From Daucus carota subsp. sativus (taxonomy: Eukaryota > Streptophyta > Magnoliopsida > Apiales > Apiaceae), in the NCBI RefSeq assembly GCF_001625215.2, contig NC_030385.2:29227598-29291597 (forward strand): a stretch of DNA of 64,000 nucleotides. The letters run 5' to 3'. This document shows, piece by piece, positions 22,095-33,438 of the stretch. The notes under the pieces were generated by a model that worked only from the letters and a program-made list of their open reading frames with translations, was not told the DNA's origin and made no database searches. The translations under genes and the position numbers were made by a program. The first letter of the stretch is position 1; each line of letters begins with the position of its first letter.

Positions 22095-24990
22095 CTAACA
22101 TTTGTCTTCTGCATGATTATTGCTCCCCAGGCTATTCATCTCCACCACAGGCTTAGCCTTCTGGGGCTTGTACCAGATTGCACAAATTATGTATATCATA
22201 AAGTTTATTGCACTCAGAATGGACAGAAGAGCGTAGAACAGATCCAGCCTTCCGAAATTTATGTTATCAGCAAGCCATCCGTGTCCGGGACTCGTTCCTG
22301 TCACTTTTTTCACAACAGATACCAGGAAGCTACTCAAGAAAAACCCGAGTGACAGCGTGGTCAGGAAAAGGCCTGTGCTCATGGTTTTCATTCCTTTGGG
22401 GGACTGAGTGATGAAGAAATCGAGCTGGCCTGTGTAGATGAAGGCCTCACCGGATCCTACAAGGAAGAATTGTGGGATCAGCCAGAAGACACTTATTGGT
22501 AGGACTGGAGTGTGGCGTCCGACGTCTTTTGCAACGAATAGTCTTTTCATTTCCACTAGTGCTGCAGCTCCCATTCCTATAGCTGACATGACAAGGCCTA
22601 CTGCAATACTTTGTAAGCTGCTGAATCCTGCAAAGATGAGAAGTTATTTAGATGATAGTATACAGATACTAAGAAAAAGGGCGCATCTAAGTTGTACCTG
22701 GTTTTCCTTTCCATTTCTTCCAGAGGGGCATGATCACGCGGTCATTGAATGCAAGACTAATCAAGATGGCTGACACAAAGAAGACGGTCAGAGAGCCTGC
22801 TGGGATTTGGAAATTTCCCATATACCTGTCCATGGTAGACGCTTGCTGGACGGAGAAGGTGATCATTTGAGCATATGTAGTCCAGAATATGATGGTTGTA
22901 GCCCAAATGGGTAGTAGTCTTGCCATCATCTTCACTTCTTCCACTCTTGTTACCGAGCAAAGTTTCCATGGATTTGGAGCAGAATTAGGGCAACTTTTAT
23001 CAAAATCTCCTTCTGCCACTACTGCAGCCTTATCCAGAAAACTATACAATAGAAAAGTTTGTAATGTCAGAACACATCATAACACTATTAATCAACTGTC
23101 TGTGATTTCAAACATTTTGAAGTTCCAGTAATTGTCGATGAGTATCGTGTCAAATTTATGATCTTTGTAAATAGCTCACCGGAACTGTTCTGTGTGATGA
23201 ATCCTAGAAGCTTCAGGAGAATCCTCATATAAAGATTCAACGCTGAGAGGAAGCTCCATCCCCCTCTTACTAATAGCAGCTGCAATAACTTGGAATATGA
23301 TTACTATAGGGCTTCCTACACTTTTCTTGTACCTGTATCTTTTTCTTCCAGAGAAAAATATCACGAGTGCTACTATCATTGAGACAGAACAAAGCCCATA
23401 TCCCAAGCTTCGATCCACTTCATCCTGTATGTATACAAGAACGGTGACTGCCATTAAAGTTCCCATGCTGATAAAGAAGAAAAACCTGTTGAAGAAAAAT
23501 GCTCTTTGGGCCTTTTCCTTCTCATTATTCTCATCAAACTGATCTGTTCCAAATCCAGAAACGCTTGATTTCAGTCCACCGGTCCCTAGAGCAATTAAGT
23601 ATAAAGCAATGTATAAAGCTCCCATTTGGAAACCGTTGGCCTGCTGGCATTTGTTAAGATCAGCAAAATGACAAGGTGGTGGGCGAAATTGTTGCAATTT
23701 GGTTGATAATGCCAATGCAGCAGTACCCTGAAACATCATAACATCAGTGAATTAACATAAAGGAGTATATCTGACAGTATAAGGATATGGTAGCAAATGA
23801 AATCCAGATTTATTTATGGCTCACCATCATTTGAATGATTGCAAAGATCGCGATGGTCTTGTATCTGCCGAGGAAAGAGTCTGCTAAAAAGCCTCCGAGT
23901 AAACACAAAAGAAAAGACGTGCCCATAAAATCAGTAACAATATTAGCTGATGCTGCACTTGGAATATGCATTGCTCCACCCAAGTATGTCACAAGGTTTA
24001 CAGCTATTCCCATTGTTGAAAGCCTCTCACATATTTCAATACCTGTAAAATTGATTAGATTGACAAATTATTTGTAGTCTGTAAGTTTTCAAAAAAAAAC
24101 ACAAACATACTCATACTGATTATCTTCAGTTTCCCTGGCGAAGAGAAAGGATAATTCATAAGAAAAGAAAATTAAGCTGTCCAGAATATGTCAAAACTGA
24201 TTTTCTTGATTTTGAGATACTAATCGTTGTTTTATCAGTCACTAATATTTTGATTAAACAGGAGGTAAACAACAGTTGGAGGTCCACAAGTGGCTTTTCT
24301 TCCTTTTTACTGTATGCTAGGTGACATGTCCTTAAAAATGATGGGGGGAAAGACCGAGGAAATGAGAATCTTCCCAGAAACATGAATAACAGAATGTCTG
24401 GCATAAATTTTCAACAAGAGAATGAATAAAAATAAAAATGTTTCTTTTAAGATATAGGTTAGGTCCCACTAATATCCTCACCTAAGAAGAAGAAAAGGTA
24501 AAAGAAAAAAGAAGCATAATCTTTATATAAACATTTGCTTCGACAAATTCAAAGGTTTTTGACGAAGTATGTTCTTGTTCCTGTAAGTTCTGATAACTAT
24601 CTTCGTCACCTACATGTTAGCTGGGGACTAAATGCAGTGTTCATGATTTAATGGCTCTTTTAGCTAATCTTGGATCATATTGTCATGAACATATATGTTT
24701 GAGATTAAAACAATTTAGTACGTAAATTTTTCTAAAAGATCATCATAGAACAGAGGCAATGAACAGACCAAGTATAAGTGCAGCAGGTACCCAACCACCA
24801 GTTTTAGACCTATCAGCAGGGTAACCCTTGTAGTCTACAGCATCAGGAACTGTCCAACTCATCTTGTCCTCCTGAGATATAGAAACAAGAAGTATTATAT
24901 ATATATCAGTAAGCTCTAGTGACAGTTGCTATGAAAACCATCTATCAACAGAAGCTAGGACTAAAAACGAGCTAGTAGTTAACTAACCAT
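22095..24990 (-). CDS. NPF6.2: NRT1/PTR family nitrate transporter, NPF6.2 (NRT1.4) type
   Basis: Six coding exons join into 582 codons plus stop: 24990-24988, 24871-24769, 24042-23825, 23727-23180, 23041-22698, 22627-22095. All introns are GT-AG and phases match. The product is a proton-coupled plasma-membrane-type transporter of 12 membrane segments, and Arabidopsis NPF6.2 is 577 residues. The start MEDKMSWTVPDAVDYKG is family-typical. The proton-coupling ExxER motif is EICER at 38-42. The threonine matching the CIPK23 target Thr101 of NRT1.1 is Thr98 in GRYKTIAIF. The nitrate-binding His356 of NRT1.1 is replaced by Tyr347 in FWTTYAQ, as in Arabidopsis NPF6.2, which supports an NPF6.2 rather than NPF6.3 assignment and low-affinity transport. 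The first exon would supply only the ATG; if that splice is wrong, translation could start at the Met at 24862 and lose four residues. No frameshift or internal stop is seen. Confidence 0.9.
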
Positions 24991-25098
24991 TTCTCACTAT
25001 CTTGTAAGCAACAAAGAGATTTGAAAAGGTGACACAATAAAACTAATCAATGATATTTCTTCTGCCTTTCTTACTGGTATGACATGGTAGAGTTGCTC

Positions 25099-25106
25099 CT
25101 TATATA
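25099..25106 (-). promoter_or_regulatory. Probable TATA box of the NPF6.2-type gene
   Basis: Read on the minus strand, TATATAAG lies about 110 bases upstream of the ATG at 24990. A start site near 25070 would give an 80-base leader ending directly in ATG followed by an intron donor. A second TATATAAA at 27821-27828 on the minus strand is far upstream and less likely. Confidence 0.45.
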
Positions 25107-28100
25107 GGCAAAAATATGTAACATAAAGTGAGTTTCCACTATTTGTTTGGGACAGATACTGCTTGGTAGAGATTAGGCCCACCGCATTTTGCATAAAAAA
25201 AGTTTAGCCTAAATACATCCTTTTTAAATATACGGATAATAGGAACAGGCATAAGAAGATAGTGATTTAGTGAATTGAAAGGAAAACTGGAATCTGCAAT
25301 TGCAAAGAGCTTCTTTACCACCTCTTATTAGCTTGTATGGTAAGGATTGATATGGAGTAGTGAACCTCATTTCTACACCGTGTCTTTCAAGTTTTTAGTG
25401 CTTTTCCTGCCCCACAATAACAGCTGTGAACTCTTTGCTTCCTTTTCCAATTGTCCATATAGAAAAGTGGAAGAAGGGTAGAAAACAATACCCTGATCAT
25501 ACAATCTAAAGGCCTTATAATTTTTTGACATGGAATGCATGCTATTACGGAGCCCATATCTTCTTAAATGAACTGTCGTTTTCCAGAAAGTATTAGGGCG
25601 GTTGTGTTGTTTGGATGATGAATTTATGAAGGTAGAGTCAAATTGGCAGAGGTATCAAGTAGATGTCAGCATTATGTAGAATCTCTCATGCTCAATACTT
25701 TAGGAAGATTATAGAACACACTAACACAGTTCTAATTCTTATCAGTTGCACCATATTCATCTTTTCACTCAGAGAATTGACATGCACAGTTCGATCAACA
25801 TTTTATATTTTGTTCCTATTTTAACAGCACGTCATATAAACCCTTTGTTAGCACTAACACGAGTAATTACTGCAATTCTATATCCATAACATCGTGTAGT
25901 GGCCTGACTGTGTGGAAACACGATACTCTAATAACTACCTACTATACTTGTAATTCAGCATCTTCATAGATGTATATCCTTAGAAACTAGAGTTGGTAAA
26001 ATTGGTGGCGATTATCAGAAGACACCATATAATCCATGGCCACTAATGGAAGTCAGCTTGGTGGGGCTGTATTTAATTTTGATCATTCCTTCATCACACG
26101 AAGAACAACATAAATTGTGATTAAAGAAAACCGAATCTAATAATTGCAGAGATGAAAACATCTTTTCACATATATGTCTTAATCCTATAAATAAAATTCC
26201 TTGCTTTCTTGCTAGGTCTCCTTATCCTTTTTCCCTTGTTCATGCAAATAAGCTCAAGTGCTCTTTCACATGCACATACATAAGTACCCATGGCATTATC
26301 ATGTGTAGTAGTAGGTGCATAACTCATAATGCACCAGCACACTAAAAATGTCAATCAAACACTACAGCAACATAGAACATGAGCAGCTGTCCCTACTGCA
26401 GATTAAAAAACACTGTTTCAAACCCCCCATCTGTTGTATTCTTAAAAATGCTTGATTATCCCTCCCTGTTTCTCCCACTACTATTTTCTTTAACATACTT
26501 TCATGGTCTTTTCTCTTATAGTTTAAATTAATATTCGTCTCCAAGCATAAGGGAGAAATTTCTTGCAAACTTTCACAGATCATAAACAGTGCCTCCACTT
26601 ATTTGTGAAAATTCGCTTTCTTAGCATCGTTTATTTAAATTATCTTGTTAAAGTTCAAGCATCAATATACAGATACAATTGCAAATATCATTAGTATCAC
26701 TTTCAGGTGTCTTTCATTCTTACAAACGATAAACCTAATCACATGTATTGCAATATGGTGATTGGTTTCTGAGATGGTAATAAGTTGCTTTCACTCGAAT
26801 CAATAAGCCACTAAGTGTCAATCATAATTTGGACTATGCGTAATTTCTGGGGAGAAATTCTGATGAGAAAGGAAGAACGTACTTCTTTGTTTCTTCTTGA
26901 TGTTCTAGCAAATGGAAATATTCTAATGATCTGTACTTAGTATCATTAAAATGCTTGCAGCTATTTATTGCTAGTCATATCATAATTCAGAACTAATTTT
27001 TGTGCAATTTCTATTAGTTCATGAACATCGTTATCGATATCATTACCATAAATAAATCAAACCAAAAAAAAGCAGCCATCCAAAGGGATATGCACACTCA
27101 AAAGCATCCAATGAGAGACTCACAGGACTCATAATCTATGTAAACAAAACAAATTATCATTCCTGCAATTAAATTACATACGACAAGCAAAATAGCATAT
27201 CAAAACAGTCCTTGGATTTTAATAATTAAGCATGACAGTCCATTTCATAGCAAAAAACAAAAACTTCGATAATTTGCTTACATATTAGTTAATTGCCACA
27301 GACAAATTAGTGTAAGTGTTGGGAATGAAGAAAATGACAAGCATGATAGGAACTATGACGGAGCAACATAGGATGAAATCTCGACTGACCTATGATTTTC
27401 GGTAGAAATTTTGGACACCGAGTGCGAAAAATAACAAAAAAAAGTGTACTAATATTATCAACAGTCATTCCTGTATTACTTTAGCTACCCATAGCAAGTG
27501 CTAACCCAGTTCTCTTAACATCTCTTAACAAATCAGTCTAAACCAGTTCTCTGACATATAGAAAGAAATTATATGTAAAACATTATAAATAAAAATAAGA
27601 CATTAATTTAAATAACTAGCTAGAAAAGCATTAGCACCATAGTAAATTTGTAGCCCGATGAATATAATAGATAAAAAGACGTACCAAATAATTAGATGAT
27701 AAATATTTGGTTAGAAATATCCGTTTTTCTTGTAGCGAAAGGCCGCTGTCATTCCTTGCTGGTGCTGTAAGACATCTCCACTAGTATTTCCGCGGGTTTT
27801 TAGTTAGTGTTATACACTTGTTTATATAGGCATACATGGTGAGTGAGTGAGTTTAACTACTAATAAATGTGTCAAACACATGAGAGGGAAACAAGGAATC
27901 ACACTTGTACAAATGTGAAATAATTTATACTAATTAAGGTGATTTTTTGTGTGTTAAAATCTGTAGATTCAAACAGAATATTATACTTAGCAAATTAACA
28001 ACAATTATAATCGTGTGTTATCTAAACTAACCGGAGAGTACGTTGTATGATCTCTCTATCAACTGACATGGCATGAGCTACTGTGTGAGATACTCTAATC

Positions 28101-28390
28101 TTTTTCATTAATGAGGAATCTCCAAAGGATAAGTAGATTAATACGAGTAATTCATAATTATGAGAGAATCTCTTAATTTAACATGCCCTCCTACTTTCTT
28201 GGAAACATTCCACCTTGAGGATATATTTCCGCTGGTACACAAGGTAATTTATCATTAATTTACTTCTTATCTTCGCGACTAAATAAGAGGCCCGTTAAGT
28301 AATTGTCTAGCCCCTAACTTTAGTTTTTTAGGACAACAATGATGATATTTTTTGACCAGAGGTCATTTAAAATTTATATTATTTATTCAG
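25107..28390. other. Intergenic region upstream of NPF6.2-type gene
   Basis: About 3.3 kb with no recognisable protein on either strand and no clear transposon ends. It may contain regulatory sequence for the transporter gene. A minus-strand TATATAAA with CACT repeats upstream lies near 27821-27855, but no gene follows it convincingly. Confidence 0.5.
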
Positions 28391-28641
28391 TATATTTATA
28401 TTTATATTTATACTATTATATTATATACTTATATATAATAAGCGTAAAAGAGATAATTTGGTCGCATGGTCACATGGTCCAAAATTTTATCATCCGTTGG
28501 ATCGTATATTGAACAAATAAGCACCGTTAGATTTGAACAATATTAACTTCTAATTCTATAAGGCAACTGATATCTACCTGCATGTTTATAATTTCTTTTC
28601 AGAATCCAAAACAAATTCTGTCTTTCACATGTTTATGATTT

Positions 28642-28857
28642 TTTTAATTCAAAATAAATATTTCCTACCGGTTTTAATTATATAATCATATAAATCGCAC
28701 GTCACAAAATTATTTTTATCTAATATATTTTAAAATTAATAAGTCGGATATTTTAATCCAAAATAAATATTTCCTACCAGTTTTAATTGTAGAATCATAT
28801 AAATCGCTCCGTCACAAATTTATTTTTATCTAATATATTTTAAAATTGGTAAGCCAA
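28642..28857. repeat. Tandem duplication, about 110-bp unit, two copies
   Basis: AATAAATATTTCCTACCGG near 28655 recurs as AATAAATATTTCCTACCAG near 28765. The resemblance extends through CATATAAATCGC and CTAATATATTTTAAAATT. It lies within the segment upstream of the Helitron-type 3' end at 29311. Confidence 0.8.
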
Positions 28858-29010
28858 ATTTAAATCAAATTATAATAATTCTAATATAAAATACTTTTAT
28901 ATATATAATCTAATAGAAATTGATGTCACATATTCTACTCAATATATATTAAAATTTGATAGAAAAAATTTAATACTTTGGCATGATACATAGGAGAAAA
29001 CGAAGGGATT

Positions 29011-29100
29011 GATTACAATAGTTTATTTGAAGCCATTAATGGTTGTGACACTATATTTTATACTGCATCGCCACTGTCGGATGATCCAACATGTGTGACC
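29011..29100 (+). pseudogene. Cinnamoyl-CoA reductase/DFR-like exon fragment
   Basis: Thirty codons read DYNSLFEAINGCDTIFYTAS followed by PLSDDPTCVT. Members of the cinnamoyl-CoA reductase and dihydroflavonol reductase group carry a segment of the form AIDGCDGVFHTASPV followed by DDPE just after the NADP-binding fold. No catalytic Ser-Tyr-Lys region or N-terminal GxxGxxG is present nearby, so this is a fragment without function. It lies about 200 bases upstream of a Helitron-type 3' end, in the place expected for captured gene sequence. The capture is inference. Confidence 0.65.
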
Positions 29101-29280
29101 AGTTTTTTTTACAGAAACAAGTCTGAAAAGTAGACTGTATATATTTTTACAATAATTCTGACTTAAAAACAAATAATAATTTCAAATTTTATTTATTTGA
29201 AAATTTTAATTTATTATTTATAAATTAAATTCTTTCACACCATTTACAATATATTTAAAAAGTTTATAAATAATTAAAAA

Positions 29281-29311
29281 GCTCATGTGCCTTGCACGGG
29301 CTATAAGTTAG
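29281..29311 (+). mobile_element. Helitron-type 3' terminus
   Basis: An imperfect hairpin, GCTCATGTGC with GCACGGGC, is followed by CTATAAGTTAG (29301-29311) and then T. It is the same family as the end at 63597-63624, where the stem is nearly perfect. The 5' start of this element was not resolved and may be near 28400. Confidence 0.6.
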
Positions 29312-29606
29312 TACTATTAAAGCTGAAACATTAAAAGTTTGGTCGGTCGGTACGCGGGTTTTTATACGGGCATTTATAATTAGCGGGTTTCAACCAAAAT
29401 TAGTGGGCTTCAAACAAAATATAAACAAATCAAAATATAAAACAAATATACATAAAATAACGGGCTTCAAACGAAATTAGTGGGCTTCAAACAAAGTATA
29501 AACAAATTAAAACATAAAACAAATATAAGATCAAAACATAAAACAAATATAAGACCTATTTGACTATACCAAAAACTAAAGTCAAACCTTAAAAAATATA
29601 TACGCA
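29312..29606 (+). mobile_element. Helitron-type 5' segment directly abutting the previous 3' end
   Basis: Immediately after the TTAG end at 29311 comes TACTATTAAAGCTGAAACAT and GTTTGGTCGGTCGGTACG, the 5'-end motif of this family. Repeated GGGCTTCAAAC and AAATATAAAAC blocks follow up to the next 5' end at 29607. The same order, with the same flanks, occurs inverted at 63075-63596. Confidence 0.65.
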
Positions 29607-30166
29607 TCTATACTATATTATTAAAGCCGAAACATTGAAAATTTGGTCGGTCGGTACTTTAACCAAAATACGCGCTAATCCCGTAATTTTTTTTAACTAA
29701 AATATGTTATCTTTTTTTATATTTTCTAAACTAAAAAAACTCCATTATTTAAAATAACATTGAAAAACATAATAATTACCTTTTTAACTAAAACACATTA
29801 TCTTTCTTATATATTCTGACTAAAAAAACGGATATTCTACAATTAACACGGGCTACATATATCTTAATTTTATTCTCACAATAATATTAGTTTACAATAC
29901 TACTAAGGCCGAAACATTAAAAGTTTGATCGGTTAGTACTTGGCCAAGTTATGGGCCCACTTATATAATCAATTATCTTTTTAACTAAATCTATTATCTT
30001 TTTTTTATATGTTCTAACTAAAAAAACTCAATTTTCTAAAAATAATATTGGACAACATAGCAACTACTCTTTTAAACTAAAACACATTATCTTTTTCAGA
30101 ATTCTAACTTAAAATCGATTTTCCAAAAATAACACAGTCAACATTCATATAAAAAAATATTATATA
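29607..30166 (+). mobile_element. Helitron-type 5' units lacking a 3' end
   Basis: TCTATACTATATTATTAAAG and CCGAAACATTGAAAATTTGG start at 29607, right after A. A second weaker start, ACTACTAAGGCCGAAACATT, begins near 29900. Neither is followed by its own hairpin and CTAG before the next unit at 30167. This 560-base stretch is missing from the sister locus at 62136-63650. Confidence 0.6.
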
Positions 30167-31107
30167 TCTATATTATTATTATACTATCAAAGCCGAAACA
30201 TTGAAAGTTTGGTCAGTCGGTACTTGGGCCAAAATACGGGCCTATCTATATACCAATTATTTTTTTAAATTAAAATATGTCATCTTTTTTTATATTTTCT
30301 AACTAGAAAAACTCCATTATTTAAAATAACATCGAGAAACATAGTAATTACCTTTTTAACTAAAACACATTATCTTTTTTATATTTTCTAACTAAAAACG
30401 GATCTTCTACAATTAACACGAGCTACATATATAAAAATATAATATTATTATACATAATTATTAATAAATAACCTGTGATATTTTTTAACCAAAATATATT
30501 ATTTTTAAATACACTAATGACTCACTTTAAAAGTAATATTATAAATATATAATATACTATTAGACTGTTAAATCCGAAACATGAAAAGTTCACTTAGTCG
30601 GTAGGTCAGTCGAGTTCGATGAGCTGGTTGGTATTCGACCACGAACCTCCTTAATTTATAACATGTTATAATATATTTTTTATTATCTATTAACTTAATA
30701 TGTTCCATACTACATGTGATGGTAGGTTAGTATGATGAGTCGGTATTCGGTTTTACGCGTCTTTTTTAACTTAATATGTTCTATACTCTATAATTAATTA
30801 TCAATAACGAAATATTAAAATATTGATTGGTTGATTTATATCTGATTTTATAGATCTCCTTAAATTATAACATGAAAAAAAACGTTTTTTAACATTCCAT
30901 TAAAATATATATGTTCGACCTAATTTTTAATTAGTCATTTGACGAAATTAACTATTAAGAATTTATCATCTGTTAAATAAAAAATTTATTTAATCATATT
31001 ATTCTATCATAATTTTATTCTCACAATAATATTAGTTTAAGTTAAAATATATAGGATAAAATAACAAATATTATAACCGCCCGTGCATTGCATGGGTTAT
31101 AAGCTAG
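30167..31107 (+). mobile_element. Non-autonomous Helitron, about 941 bp
   Basis: The 5' end is TC in TCTATATTATTATTATACTA, followed by AAAGCCGAAACATTGAAAGT. The 3' end is a hairpin, CCCGTGCATTGCATGGG (31080-31096), then CTAG at 31104-31107 and T. It has no helicase or Rep frame. Its full length matches the minus-strand element at 62136-63074, including the internal GGTCAGTCG and TCGACC-rich block near 30600-30640. Confidence 0.75.
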
Positions 31108-31361
31108 TAATTATATAATTACCAAACTTATATATACATACTAGTTCACTACATTACGGTCGTTTAAATTGCCCTTTGTTTTAAATATTTTTATAACATA
31201 AAGATACAATTTTTTTTTATTTTACATGCATATGAAAGTATTCTTCATGATCACCTAAAACAAAATAAATCAGAAGTGCAAGGTACTGCACATATCCTCA
31301 ATAGGATGCATTTGCGTTGATGAGGTTTTTCGAATGGGTCTTTATAAACGGGTTATTGTTG

Positions 31362-31735
31362 GAGCATCTCCAGCAGAGTTCTAACATTTTTCCTAAATAT
31401 ATAATAAAATATTATTTTTTAAGAGATTACTACATTTTATTGAATCGGAACTCCAACAACATTCCTTATTTCTATTCTCTATTATTATTATAATATTATA
31501 TTCAACTTGTAAGTAGGAGAGAGAAAGGAGGGAAAAAGGGAGAAAAGGAGAGAAGTGAATATATTATTCTTCAAAATAGTATGAGGAATGGTTCCACAAT
31601 CCTTAAAAATGAGGAATGAAGTGGGCATACTAACTTTTTAAGGGATGACTAGGACTCTGCTGGAGTTATGTTTTATGTCATATTCCTTATATTAATAACT
31701 TAGGACACCATATAGGGAAGCTGCTGGAGATGCTC
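31362..31735. mobile_element. Tourist-like MITE
   Basis: GAGCATCTCCAGCAGAGTTC at the left is answered by CTGCTGGAGATGCTC at the right. The flanks are TTG (31359-31361) and TTA (31736-31738), one mismatch from a 3-bp PIF/Harbinger duplication. The arms pair over about 60 bases. Confidence 0.8.
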
Positions 31736-32080
31736 TTATAGTCAGTTATCTTAAAAGTGGAATTCATTTTTTGCTTTTTTTCTTTGCATTCACTCACATC
31801 TCTTACATTTCATCGATTTTGTTCGGATTCTCCCTTCTCTTCCAAAAAACGGAAGAAAAACGATCTTAGGTGGATCATTCTTGTTTCATTTTAATCCCCT
31901 TCGTTTTGAAAGTTATTTCTATTCTTATACATGATTACTTTTTTTTTTATATTTTTTTAATAATTTTGAAAATAAGATATAATATATCATTATCATTTAA
32001 CATCTATTTTTTTATAATTAATATTAAGAAATTAAACATTGATATGAATTTTTTTCACCACTACGTAATATATCCAATGT

Positions 32081-32375
32081 TGTGTTTGGTTGGGGAAAAT
32101 GGGACTGAAATGAAAAGACGAAAAAACAAATGATTATAGTAAATGTAAGAAGAAAGTTCTGACAAAAAATTGAGTGAATGCAAAATTGTTATGATAAGAT
32201 TCGGGAAGAAAATGAGTATGAGAAGGAATGAAGTATTTCTTCTCAAATTGGGGTGTCGTCTCAGTACAGGGGTAAGGAATGAAATGGTGGAAGTAATGAA
32301 ATTCATAAACATTAGTCCGCAACATAATGTAAATTTCATTCATTCTTTTCATATTAATTCACCCCAACCAAACAC
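32081..32375. mobile_element. MITE with TGTTTGGTTGGGG termini
   Basis: TGTGTTTGGTTGGGG on the left and CCCCAACCAAACACGA on the right are inverted, and the arms share GGAATGAAAT-type blocks with their complements near 32230-32290. Target duplication is not clear, so the superfamily is open. Overlapping open frames on both strands reflect the inverted symmetry and are not genes. Confidence 0.65.
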
Positions 32376-32569
32376 GACGATGTAAATAATTTAAAATGCG
32401 AGCAACACAACAAAATACAAACCATATATATGTTTGATTATTGTACAATTTAATATTAATCCATATTATGATTTTTGTCATAATTAATCGGAAATAATCT
32501 ACCGGAATAATTTGAAGGTAATTTCTTGACGAATGAATTGTGTTAGAGTAAAAGCTTGTACATTATACA

Positions 32570-33120
32570 CATACTATATTATTAAAATTGAAACACTAAA
32601 ATTTTGGTCAGTTGGTACTTCAACCAAATTATAAGTTTACTTATATAATAAACTATCATTTTTAACTTAAATTATTATCTTTTCTACATTTCTAACTAAA
32701 AAAACTCATTTTTCTAAAAATAATATTGGACAACATAACAAATACCATTTTCAACTAAACCATATTATCTTTCTCAGACTTCTAAATAAAACCGATTTTC
32801 TAAAATAACACATACAACATATATATAAAAAAGATAATATTATTATATATAATTATATATGATTATTATAATAAAACCGATGATATATTTGAACTGAATA
32901 TATCAATTTTTTTAATTAGTCCATGTTATCACTTTAAAAGCAATATCATAGATGTATACTATCTATTTATTCTATATTATATTATTATTTTTATGTCATT
33001 AAAACTGAATATTGTTAAATTTATTAGTCGGTCGAGTTTTATCGGCAGTCGGTATTATTCTAGGATCTCTTTAATATATAACGTGTCTAACAAATATATT
33101 TATTATCAATTAAATTAAAA
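32570..33120 (+). mobile_element. Helitron-type 5' fragment
   Basis: ACTATATTATTAAAATTGAA and TTTTGGTCAGTTGGTACTTC match the 5' motif of the Helitrons at 29.3-31.1 kb. An internal GTCGGTCGAGTTTTATCG block (about 33027-33045) also matches. No 3' hairpin with CTAG is found, so the copy is 3'-truncated. Confidence 0.55.
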
Positions 33121-33438
33121 TATTTAAAAATTCAGTTAAATCAATTTGTATTTCAATTAAAAATTTAAAATATAAATCATAAAATTATAAATTTTATAAA
33201 TGTGCTTACATGAGTGTATGTAAAAGTCAGAGATCCCATTTTTTTTATACATATTTTCTTTTAAAAAAACATATCATGATAATTTTTTTTTTCAAACATA
33301 TTCAAGTAGGTGAAAAATAAAATGGACTCAAATTGGAAATCCAATTTCCCAACCGGGGAAGGCGAGTATATAGTAGAAGAGGACGGCGGAGTTTGAACAC
33401 ATCAATTACAATTCTGCGGCGATTAACTCGGAATAGGG

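Noticed and set aside
27821..27828. Distal minus-strand TATATAAA as the NPF6.2-type promoter
   Set aside because: It is 2.8 kb upstream with no supported leader exon, whereas a TATATAAG at 25099-25106 fits the ATG at 24990.
30167..31107. Autonomous Helitron
   Set aside because: No Rep or helicase motifs occur in any frame and the element is under 1 kb.
32061..32385. Overlapping open frames on both strands
   Set aside because: The symmetry comes from the inverted-repeat MITE at 32081-32375, not from genes.
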